Shown: in pieces, positions 57,209-64,000 of the stretch | Layout: each line of letters starts with the position of its first letter | How positions within the stretch are numbered: the stretch's first letter is position 1 | Position numbers and translations under genes: made by a program | Assembly: GCF_011762195.1 (NCBI RefSeq) | Contig: NZ_JAASQK010000010.1 | Span: 1-64,000, forward strand | Source: Sphingomonas oligoaromativorans | GTDB lineage: Bacteria; Pseudomonadota; Alphaproteobacteria; Sphingomonadales; Sphingomonadaceae | Length of the DNA: 64,000 nt | Direction: 5' to 3' | The notes under the pieces: model-generated | What the model saw: only the letters and a program-made list of their open reading frames with translations | What the model was told of the DNA's origin: nothing | The model's database searches: none

Positions 57209-57931
57209 CTAGCGGGGTGTGTAGGCCGTGCCGGTGCCGAGGAAGGCTTTGGCGGCGGCAGCCGCATCAATCGACGATTGCGCGCGCCGCGCCTCGTCGA
57301 TCGCCTGGGACCGATACTGTGCCGCCATCATCTGCTGGATCTGGAATTGCTGCTTGGTCGCAAGTGCCAGCAACTGGTTGGTCGCCTGGGAGACCTGCAG
57401 TGCGCCGACGGCACTTTGGCTCCGTGCCGAGAGCGCCGCGAGCGCGGTGGCATCGCTCTGAACATTGGCCGCTACCTGCGCCTGCAGGCCCATGGTCTGC
57501 TTGTAGGCGGTCATGGCGCTGGTAACGCGCGCCTGAGCGCTCGACACCTGCTGGTCGACTCCGCCACTTTGCGTCGCCATGCCGGGGAACAGCTTGGCGA
57601 ATTCCGTGTCGAGAGTGCCGACATTGAAGTTGATCGACTGAGCCTGCCCCATGAGCCGGTCGATCTGCTGAAGATCGGCGGTCAACTGCTGGAGCTCCGG
57701 GAAATTCACGGATGCGAGGTTGCGCGCCTGGTTGGCGAGCATCGTCGTCTCATTCTGCAGCGACTGGATCTGATTGTTGATCTGCTGGAGCGCGCGCGCG
57801 GCGGTCAGCAGGTTCTGGGCATAGTTGCTGGGGTCGAACACAATGATGGCATTCGCCGGCGCGGGCCGAAGCATCGTCACGACCGGCATGGTGATCAGCC
57901 CCAGCAGGGCAACGCGTGCAATATGCCTCAT
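57209..57931 (-). CDS. trbJ: Conjugal transfer protein TrbJ (VirB5-like)
   Basis: Periplasmic minor pilus component, 240 residues, with a signal peptide (about 1-28) and the family motif FDPSNYAQNLLTAARALQQI followed by long helices. ATG at 57931 overlaps the stop of the trbE remnant (TCATGA). No trbK gene fits in the 86 bp before trbL. Confidence 0.93.
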   Translation of the reverse strand: MRHIARVALLGLITMPVVTMLRPAPANAIIVFDPSNYAQNLLTAARALQQINNQIQSLQNETTMLANQARNLASVNFPELQQLTADLQQIDRLMGQAQSINFNVGTLDTEFAKLFPGMATQSGGVDQQVSSAQARVTSAMTAYKQTMGLQAQVAANVQSDATALAALSARSQSAVGALQVSQATNQLLALATKQQFQIQQMMAAQYRSQAIDEARRAQSSIDAAAAAKAFLGTGTAYTPR

Positions 57932-58160
57932 GACGGGTCTCCGTCGAACGTCGCGAGAGATGGGGCATTGTCGAGCAGCGGAATCGCCCAGTCCGGACCG
58001 CACTCCTCGAGGAAGCGGGCCCCGAATTCCGCCGGGCCATGCTCGGCGAGAATCCGATCGATCCGACGCTGCGTGGCGGGGTCCGATGCGCCGCAGAACG
58101 TCAGCGCGATTGAGCCGAGGCCCAGCTCGAAGAGCCGATTGCCGCGAGGGGTGACGTACG
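57928..58160 (-). pseudogene. 3' stump of trbE (VirB4-type ATPase)
   Basis: In the trbJ-upstream frame the last roughly 76 codons of a TrbE are readable: YVTPRGNRLFELGLGS, then CGASDPATQRRIDRILAEHG and FGARFLEECGPDW. This is the TrbE C-terminus in its normal place before trbJ. The ATPase body is missing: at about 58160 the frame runs into an unrelated adaptor gene. Too short to function, so the Trb transfer system here lacks its own VirB4-type ATPase in this window. Confidence 0.8.
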
Positions 58161-58541
58161 GGTGACATTGTCTTTCGCGTTGGCGAGCGCGGCGCTGTCA
58201 CGGGCGATGGTCGCCTCGTCCTGCGCCAGTGCTGCCTGGAGCGGTCTTGGGTCGATCTGGGCGAGCGGCTGACCGGCTTGCACCGATTGCCCCTCGGAAA
58301 AGCTCACGCGTAGGATCTGGCCGCTGATCTGCGCCCGTGCGGCCGCCGTGTTGAGCCCCTGCACATGGCCGAGGCCAGCAAGTGTGAGGGGTTGATTACC
58401 GTCCTCGGTGATGGCGACCGTAACCGGCACCGATGAGATCTCGCTGGTACTCCGCGTCGCGCATCCGCCAAGAATACCCACGATGAGAAGAGCCGCGATT
58501 GATGTCGCATGGTGACCACGAGCGTCGAACAAATCTGCCAT
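58161..58541 (-). pseudogene. 5' part of an RND efflux adaptor (membrane fusion protein) gene
   Basis: Starts at 58541 with a lipoprotein signal (LLIVGILGGC) and continues through the adaptor hallmarks SGQILRVSFSEGQSVQAGQP, LAQIDPRPLQAALAQDEAT. It breaks off at about residue 125 (ALANAKDN), where the trbE stump begins; reading then runs out of the family to a stop at 58101. A full adaptor has 350-400 residues, and no RND pump gene is near. The junction carries a short GTGAC repeat. Confidence 0.8.
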
Positions 58542-58889
58542 ACCGTCTCTCCAGGCCAGGCTTGGGAGATGCTCGACAGTCGCCTCAATGACCAATTGAA
58601 TGAAGAAATTCGCACATGCACCAGATGCATATCAAATGACGGCCGTTCTTCTGGGGATAGGATTTTCACACAGCTTGGAGAAGGTCTCCTTAGCCCGGTC
58701 GACCGCCGGACGATGGTGTCGATGACTTGGCTAGGCGCGCGCCTCTGGCCCCCCCCCGCACCGATGTCCCCCAACATTGGCGATCGCCAATATCGATGAA
58801 CCAGTGCTGCCAAACCCATTCGGCCGGCCTGCATCTTGCTTGCGATAGAAGAACTCATCAGCCAACCAGATTATTGGAAGCATTTCCGA
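58542..58889. other. Gene-free stretch
   Basis: No supported gene. Composition is mixed with a C-run near 58749. It lies within the decayed zone between the two transfer clusters and is probably remnant sequence. Confidence 0.4.
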
Positions 58890-59079
58890 ATGGTTCGCAA
58901 GGTGATCATGGTCGCTGCGCTCGCCGTAAGCATGGGAACCGCGCTCGTTCCGGCTACTGCCATGGCTCACGACCAGGATGGCTATGGCTGGGCGCGTGAC
59001 GGGGCTCGGCACGGTGCTTGGCGGCGCGGGCGGCGCACTCGCCGGGCGCGCGATCGAACGCGGCACCAATCGCTGCTAA
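58890..59079 (+). pseudogene. Remnant of a glycine-zipper outer-membrane-type protein gene
   Basis: The start encodes a signal peptide and mature N-terminus (KVIMVAALAVSMGTALVPA, then HDQDGYGWARDG). In a different frame the final part encodes GTVLGGAGGALAGRAIERG, a glycine-zipper 2TM C-terminus, ending at 59079. The two pieces are out of frame and the middle of the usual protein is missing, so a deletion with frameshift has inactivated the gene. Confidence 0.65.
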
Positions 59080-59148
59080 TTAGAGACAGGCCGCCCGCCG
59101 GATCATCGCATCCGGCGGACTAGTTTCCAGCAATCCCGGACCAGCAGT

Positions 59149-59451
59149 TCAGGACAAGCCTGCTGCCTTCACCTCGGCAGCGGCTGCGTTGAATTGCGCC
59201 TGGAACGCCGGTTGCTCCATTAGTCGCTCGGCGATCAGCATACCGTAGGACTGGCCGGCCGCCACATCGCCCGGAAAATGAAATTCGCAGATCATGCGAT
59301 TATGCGCATAGTCCGCCGCCCGCGTGAGGCGCGCTTGGAAGCTGACCGCTTTCCGCCGGAGACCGGCCTCGTCAAGGGCCCGATCAGATGCCCGATCAGG
59401 CCAAATTCCGTGCCCGAAGGCGGGCAGAATCTGCTGGGCTTCAGCCGGACG
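59149..59451 (-). pseudogene. 3' remnant of a PAP2-type acid phosphatase gene
   Basis: The minus strand keeps an open frame of about 100 codons containing RLTRAADYAHNRMICEFHFP and GDVAAGQSYGMLIAERL, the C-terminal histidine-containing motif of PAP2/class A acid phosphatases. It is cut at the 5' side by a stop at 59452, with no start or upstream catalytic motifs. Confidence 0.65.
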
Positions 59452-59552
59452 TCAAACTTTTTTCGCTCCTTTGAACCCGTGGGATGGTCACTCGCACCCA
59501 TGCTCGGGTGAAGGCGCTCGGGCGCCGCCCATCTGTCGATGAAAGGTTGGGC

Positions 59553-60776
59553 ATGAGTAAAATCCGATCGTCCCTTGGATGGCTGATCGCGGGCGCGAGC
59601 ACGCTTGCGCTGGCCGGCTGCGGAGGGGGCAACAATTCCTCCGGTTCGTCGGGCGGCGGCGTCTCGACGCCCCCCACCCAACCCGCGCCGACCACGCCGG
59701 CGACCTCCGCCTATACTGTCAAGGCGCTGGTCTCGAACGTCGCAGGCGCTGCTGCGCAACAGGATTCAAACCTACAGCACGGGTGGGGCGTCTCGTTCGC
59801 ACCAAATGCCGCAGCCTGGGTGGCCGCGCATGCAGGCAATGTCACCACCGTCTATGACGGGGACGGCAACACCAAGCTTCCCGCAGTCGCCATCCCGGCA
59901 GGCGCCAAGGGTACACCTTCAGGCCCGACTGGCACGGTTGGCAACGCCAGTTCCTCGTTCGTGATCAAGAAGAACGGTGTAAGCGCCGCTGCCCAGTTCC
60001 TCTTCGACGGCACCGGCGGCACGATCTCGGGCTGGAACGAGAGCGTCGATCCCAGCAACACCGTAACCCTTTTCGACGGCAGCACGCAGGGCGACGCCTT
60101 TACCGGCCTCGCCATCGTTACGCAGGGCACCACCAACATGCTGATCGCGACCGATGCCGCGCACGGCACGGTCGATGCCTTCGTCGACAATGGTGACGGC
60201 ACACTCAAGCAGTCGACGTTGGCCGGTGGCTTCACAGATCCTAACCTGCCGGCGGGCTACAAGCCCTTCGGTGTGCAGACGATCGGCAATCAGATTTACG
60301 TCAGCTATGCGCACTTCACCGGCACCAATCCGCTGGAGGATCACGGTGCGGGACTGGGTTTGGTCGACATCTACGATCTGACCGGCAAGCTGGTGAAGCG
60401 CTTCGTCGACGTCGGCGGTGCGCTCAACGCGCCCTGGGGCATGGCGATGGCGCCGGCCAGCTTCGGCCAGTTCAGCGGCGATCTGCTGATCGGCGATTTC
60501 GGCGACGGCACGATCAACGTCTATGATCCGACAAGCGGCAAGATGCTGGGCCAACTGAGCGACTCAAGCGGCAAGCCCATCGTGATCCCGGGCCTGTGGG
60601 GTATCGCCTTCGGCAACGACGCCGCCGGCTTTGACCAGCCCTCGACGACGCTGTTCTACGCGGCTGGTCCGACGCAGACCCAAGGCATCTACGGCCGCAT
60701 CGACCTGGGCAATAGCGCATCGACCGCACAGCCGGCACCGACCTCGCCGCCTGCCAATTCGGGCCTGGGTTACTAA
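59553..60776 (+). CDS. TIGR03118-like lipoprotein
   Basis: A 407-residue lipoprotein (lipobox LALAGC at about 18-23) with a Gly/Ser/Pro/Thr-rich linker and a domain resembling the TIGR03118 family: LQHGWGVSFAPNAAAWVAAH, AHGTVDAFVDNG, NAPWGMAMAPASFG and GDLLIGDFGDGTINVYD. The repeats suggest a beta-propeller on the cell surface. Function unknown in the family. A start at 59553 gives the signal; upstream codons to 59484 are not needed. Confidence 0.8.
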   Translation: MSKIRSSLGWLIAGASTLALAGCGGGNNSSGSSGGGVSTPPTQPAPTTPATSAYTVKALVSNVAGAAAQQDSNLQHGWGVSFAPNAAAWVAAHAGNVTTVYDGDGNTKLPAVAIPAGAKGTPSGPTGTVGNASSSFVIKKNGVSAAAQFLFDGTGGTISGWNESVDPSNTVTLFDGSTQGDAFTGLAIVTQGTTNMLIATDAAHGTVDAFVDNGDGTLKQSTLAGGFTDPNLPAGYKPFGVQTIGNQIYVSYAHFTGTNPLEDHGAGLGLVDIYDLTGKLVKRFVDVGGALNAPWGMAMAPASFGQFSGDLLIGDFGDGTINVYDPTSGKMLGQLSDSSGKPIVIPGLWGIAFGNDAAGFDQPSTTLFYAAGPTQTQGIYGRIDLGNSASTAQPAPTSPPANSGLGY

Positions 60777-60780
60777 TCGC

Positions 60781-61398
60781 GTGCGCTCCGCCGTCACCTT
60801 CCACAAACACCCAAAGGCGTATCGCGGGTCCCTTGTCGGGGCCTGCGCGATCGCCTTGGCCGTCGCGACGCTGTGGGGTCCGGCGGCCTGTGCTCAGGTG
60901 TTCGAGGTCGAGGCTGGCGGAGCGCTAAAGAAGGTCGGCACTCGATATCCCCCGCAGGTGCCGCACCGGCTGCCGTCGTCGCTAGCCCCCTTGGCGGCGA
61001 CGGCAGTTATCGCTGGAGCCAGTCACAATCTTGCACCCGCCCTGGTCGATGCCGTGGCCCGGCGGGAATCCGCCTACCATGCCGACGCTGTCTCGACAGC
61101 GGGGGCGATAGGCCTGATGCAGCTCATGCCAGCGACCGCCCGTTCGCTGGGCATCGATCCCCACGATCCATCCGCGAATATGGACGGCGGCGCGCTTTAC
61201 CTGCGCCGGCAACTGACCCGCTTCGGTGGACGGATCGATCTGGCCCTGGCGGCCTATAACGCCGGACCGGCTGCGGTCGAACGCTATGGCGGAATACCGC
61301 CCTATCGCGAGACGCGCGCCTATGTCGCGGCCACCCTCGACCGGCTGGCCGAGCTGAGCCTCGCCCTTCCCCATCCCAATCTTCGGAGCCTGCCATGA
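60781..61398 (+). CDS. Lytic transglycosylase, VirB1-like
   Basis: A 205-residue exported SLT-type transglycosylase that opens peptidoglycan for secretion-channel assembly. The signal peptide (about 1-37) is followed by the catalytic Glu in VARRESAYHADAVS, then GAIGLMQLMPATA and ALAAYNAGPAAVERYGG. GTG start at 60781, four bases after the preceding stop. It overlaps virB2 (ATGA), marking it as the first gene of the virB operon. Confidence 0.88.
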   Translation: MRSAVTFHKHPKAYRGSLVGACAIALAVATLWGPAACAQVFEVEAGGALKKVGTRYPPQVPHRLPSSLAPLAATAVIAGASHNLAPALVDAVARRESAYHADAVSTAGAIGLMQLMPATARSLGIDPHDPSANMDGGALYLRRQLTRFGGRIDLALAAYNAGPAAVERYGGIPPYRETRAYVAATLDRLAELSLALPHPNLRSLP

Positions 61399-61694
61399 AA
61401 ACCAACCGCCTCCTGAATGAGAGCAGTGCTCTTGCCAGCGCTGCACTCTCGACTTCAGCCCAAGCAGCGGCGCCGGCGGGAGCCAGTCCCATCCTGGGTG
61501 CGGTCACATGGATGCAGGATACGCTGCTTGGTGAAGTCGCCAGCGGCGTCGCCGTGATCGCGGTGGCGGTCGTCGGGTTGATGATGCTCAGCGGCCGGCT
61601 CAACTGGCGCTACGGGGCAACCGTCATTGTCGGCTGTTTCATCCTATTCGGCGCGGCGACCATCGTCGGCGGCATCCGAGCGACGGCCGGATAA
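61395..61694 (+). CDS. VirB2-like pilin
   Basis: A 99-residue pilin precursor: signal region ending near SAQAAAPAG, then two membrane helices (about 50-70 and 74-94) with the short basic loop SGRLNWRYG between, the VirB2/TrbC layout. Major subunit of the conjugative pilus. Follows the transglycosylase with overlap and precedes virB3 by 5 bp. Confidence 0.88.
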   Translation: MKTNRLLNESSALASAALSTSAQAAAPAGASPILGAVTWMQDTLLGEVASGVAVIAVAVVGLMMLSGRLNWRYGATVIVGCFILFGAATIVGGIRATAG

Positions 61695-61699
61695 TAGCC

Positions 61700-61984
61700 A
61701 TGGCGGAACTGGCCCGCATACCGATCTTCCGCGCGCTCACCCAGCCGCAGATGTTCGCCGGCGTCACCTACAGCTACTTCATCATCAACGGCGTGGTGAC
61801 CACGGAAGCTTTCCTGATCGCGCGATCCTTCTGGGTGTTTGGGGTGGCGTTAGCCATGCACGGGGTCGGCTATCTCGCCTGTCTGCGTGAACCGCGCATC
61901 TTCGATTTGTGGCTGACCCGGGTCAGCCGCTGCCCGCGCAACCGCACCTGGCGGCGCCACCGCTGCAACAGCTATCAGCCCTGA
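61700..61984 (+). CDS. VirB3-like protein
   Basis: A 94-residue inner-membrane protein with IPIFRALTQPQMFAGVTYSY and one to two membrane helices, ending in an Arg-rich tail (RVSRCPRNRTWRRHR). VirB3 partners with VirB4 in pilus biogenesis. Located between virB2 and virB4, 8 bp before the latter. Confidence 0.88.
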   Translation: MAELARIPIFRALTQPQMFAGVTYSYFIINGVVTTEAFLIARSFWVFGVALAMHGVGYLACLREPRIFDLWLTRVSRCPRNRTWRRHRCNSYQP

Positions 61985-61992
61985 GGTCGTCC

Positions 61993-64000
61993 ATGTCCAA
62001 GCCCCGCGAGGAGAAGGCTGGCGAACGCCTGCCCTATAGCCGGATCGCCGACGAGCGCACCGTGGTGCTGCGCGATGGCGGGCTGATGCAATGTCTGCAT
62101 CTGGAAGGCTTTGCCTTCGAGACGGCCGAGACGCTCGATCTCAACCACCGCCAGGCGATGCGGGACGCGGCGCTCAAGGCAGTGGCAGGATCGCGGTTCG
62201 TCATCCATCACCATATTCTGCGCCGCCGGGTGACCGTGGATCTGAGCGGCGAATTCGTCGACCCGATCTGCGCCGAGATCGACCGGCGCTGGCGCGAGCG
62301 GATGGGGGCGCGGCGGCTGTTCGTGAACAACCTATTCCTCACCATCGTCCGCCGCCCGCCTAAAGGTAAGGCGGGCTTGGCCGAGCGCCTCGGCGGCCTC
62401 TTCTCCCGCGGTCTGGGCACAGTGGAACGCGAGGCGGCGCTAACACGCGAGATCCGCGAACTGGATGCCGCGCGCGAGGCGTTGCAGGCAGGACTCGGCG
62501 CCTACACCCCCACTCTGCTTTCCAGCTACGACACACCGCATGGTCCCTGCTCGGAACCGCTGGAGCTTCTGTCCGCCCTTTATAATGGCAAGCTGAAGCC
62601 CGTACTGGCGCCGAATGCCGATGCCGGGCACCACATCCCCTACAAGCGGGTGAGCTTCGGCGCCGAGGCGCTCGAGCAGAAGGGCGCGGGCGACAAGAGC
62701 TTCGCCGCGATCCTGTCGCTGAAGGAATACCCGCCGCACGCCCAGCCGGGCATGATCGATGCGCTGCTGCGCCTGCCCTATGAAATGGCGCTCTCGGAGA
62801 GCTTCGCCTTTGTCGACCGCCAGATCGGGGTGGAACGCGTCGACCTCGCGTTACGTCGCTTCCGCGCCGCGGATGACGACGCACAGAGCCTTCGGCGGGG
62901 ACTGGTCGAGGCGAAGGATGATCTCGCCTCAGGCCGCGCGGCGATGGGCGAGCACAAGTTCAGCCTGCTGGTGCGCGCGCCTTCCTTGCAGGAGTTGGAC
63001 CGCGCCGCCGCCGAATGCGCCTCCGCGCTTGCCGACATCGGCGCGGTCCCGGTGCGCGAGGCACTGAACCTCGAGCCCGCCTTCTGGGCGCAGTTTCCCG
63101 GCAACGAACATTATGCCGCGCGCAAGTCGCTGATCTCCACGGCAGCCTTTGCCAGCTTCGCCAGCCTGCACGGCTTCCCGATCGGGCGAGCGGACGGCAA
63201 TCATTGGGGGCAGGCGGTGAGCGTGTTCGAGACCACCTCCGCCACGCCTTATTTCTTCAACTTCCACCGGGGCGATCTCGGCAACTTCTCGGTCATCGGC
63301 CCGTCGGGTTCAGGCAAGACGGTGGTGCTGAACTTCCTCGCCGCCCAGGCCGGTCGCTTCGCGCCGCGCACCGTCTTCTTCGACAAGGATCGCGGCGCGG
63401 AAATCTTCCTGCGCGGGATCGGGGGTCATTATGCCACGCTGCGCCCCGGCGAGCTAACCGGGTTCAATCCTCTCCAGAACGAAGGCACCCCCGAGGATCG
63501 GGCCTTCCTGCGCACGTTGATCGCGCGGATGGTCTCCAAGCCCGGCGAATGCCCGAGTCCGGAGGAAGAAGCGACCATCGCCGCCGCCGTCGTCGCCAAT
63601 TACGAGCAGGAGCCCGGCTATCGTCGCCTGCGCTTCTTCGTCGAACTCCTCGCCGGTGACCGGCGGCCGCAGCAGGGTGACCTCGCGTCGCGCCTCGCGC
63701 CCTGGATCGGCAAGGGCGAGCATGCCTGGCTGTTCGACAATCCGGTCGATCGGCTGGACGCGTCCACCCGCACGCTCGGCTTCGACATGACCGCTCTGCT
63801 CGAAGACCCGGTGCTGCGCACGCCGGCGATGATGTACCTGTTCCACCGTGTCGAGCAGAGGCTGGATGGTGACCCCACCGTCATCCTGATCGACGAGGGC
63901 TGGAAGGCGCTCGACGACGACGTGTTCGCCGCCCGCATTCGCGACTGGATGAAGACGCTGCGCAAGCGCAACGCGATCCTCGGCTTCGGTACGCAATCCG
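61993..64000 (+). CDS. VirB4 ATPase of a type IV secretion system (3' end outside window)
   Basis: At least 669 residues, still open at the window edge. The N-terminus (RLPYSRIADERTVVLRDG, LDLNHRQAMRDA) is of VirB4 type, not TrbE type. The ATPase shows Walker A GPSGSGKT (436-443) and Walker B VILIDEGW (Asp634-Glu635). It powers pilus assembly and substrate transfer. Because it belongs to a different subfamily, it is not the missing body of the trbE stump at 57928-58160. Confidence 0.93.
   Translation, partial: MSKPREEKAGERLPYSRIADERTVVLRDGGLMQCLHLEGFAFETAETLDLNHRQAMRDAALKAVAGSRFVIHHHILRRRVTVDLSGEFVDPICAEIDRRWRERMGARRLFVNNLFLTIVRRPPKGKAGLAERLGGLFSRGLGTVEREAALTREIRELDAAREALQAGLGAYTPTLLSSYDTPHGPCSEPLELLSALYNGKLKPVLAPNADAGHHIPYKRVSFGAEALEQKGAGDKSFAAILSLKEYPPHAQPGMIDALLRLPYEMALSESFAFVDRQIGVERVDLALRRFRAADDDAQSLRRGLVEAKDDLASGRAAMGEHKFSLLVRAPSLQELDRAAAECASALADIGAVPVREALNLEPAFWAQFPGNEHYAARKSLISTAAFASFASLHGFPIGRADGNHWGQAVSVFETTSATPYFFNFHRGDLGNFSVIGPSGSGKTVVLNFLAAQAGRFAPRTVFFDKDRGAEIFLRGIGGHYATLRPGELTGFNPLQNEGTPEDRAFLRTLIARMVSKPGECPSPEEEATIAAAVVANYEQEPGYRRLRFFVELLAGDRRPQQGDLASRLAPWIGKGEHAWLFDNPVDRLDASTRTLGFDMTALLEDPVLRTPAMMYLFHRVEQRLDGDPTVILIDEGWKALDDDVFAARIRDWMKTLRKRNAILGFGTQS

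Larger units (their letters stand above)
50803..64000. mobile_element. Third integrative element with two transfer clusters (right end outside window)
   Basis: Starts at the 3' end of the tRNA-Ser and contains an integrase, an AlpA-like gene, DUF2274 with trbI, G, F, L, J and a trbE stump, several gene remnants, a lipoprotein gene and the first genes of a VirB-type operon. Relaxase, coupling protein and the right attachment site are not in view. I read it as an ICE that has been rearranged; whether it still moves cannot be judged from this window. Confidence 0.75.

Noticed and set aside
57928-64000. Idea that an inversion split trbE, with its body now in the plus-strand ATPase gene at 61993
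   Set aside because: The plus-strand gene begins with a VirB4-type N-terminus (RLPYSRIADERTV) and follows virB2 and virB3-like genes, whereas the stump has a TrbE-type C-terminus. They belong to different subfamilies.

Overview
The window looks like part of a sphingomonad (alphaproteobacterial, Sphingomonadales) chromosome. This rests on high GC, a fused ispDF, the dusB-ntrB-ntrC-ntrY-ntrX-hfq-hflX order, an Hfq built from two Sm domains in one chain, and a DUF2274 gene next to trbI. The assignment is made from gene content and order, not from a search.

Layout. (1) 1 to about 8077: an integrative island ending in a tRNA-Lys(CTT) gene. It has a P4-type integrase, a small AlpA-like helix-turn-helix protein, a DUF3987 replication-type protein, a lone TIR-domain protein as probable defence cargo, and a run of small unknown genes. 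(2) 8033-40299: core chromosome. From left to right it holds the elongasome operon mreB-mreC-mreD-mrdA-rodA, mutL, lipA and neighbours, the isoprenoid gene ispDF, the two nitrogen-type two-component pairs with hfq and hflX, then gmk, and a long leftward operon mltB-rlpA-dacA-tmk-holB-metG-tatD-MBL phosphodiesterase-small membrane protein-mazG. (3) 40300-50802: a 10.4 kb island inserted in the 7-nt anticodon loop of a tRNA-Ser(TGA) gene. The two halves of the host gene lie 10.4 kb apart, and the island carries its own complete tRNA-Ser(TGA) that differs from the split one by a single covarying base pair. Its cargo is a DRT2-like reverse transcriptase with a long structured leader, a fused restriction-modification enzyme, a small exported protein and an XRE regulator. 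Its backbone is integrase, AlpA-like protein and a primase-helicase next to a cluster of iteron-like repeats. (4) 50803-64000: a third integrative element abutting the 3' end of the same tRNA-Ser. It has its own integrase, a Trb-type transfer cluster (trbJ, L, F, G, I) whose trbE is reduced to a 3' stump, a decayed stretch with several gene remnants, and the start of a different, VirB-type secretion operon (virB1, 2, 3, 4) that runs off the window.

How the parts fit. Islands 1 and 3 of this list share a backbone (integrase, AlpA-like protein, replication gene), CTAGC-containing repeats at their ends, and GGCAGG/CCTGCC palindromes on both sides of the AlpA-like gene. They differ in replication module and cargo (TIR versus reverse transcriptase plus restriction-modification). 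I read them as two members of one family of small integrative, probably satellite- or plasmid-like, defence carriers. The strongest leads for something new are the anticodon-loop insertion with a carried replacement tRNA, the reverse transcriptase leader RNA, and the paired palindromes around the AlpA-like genes.
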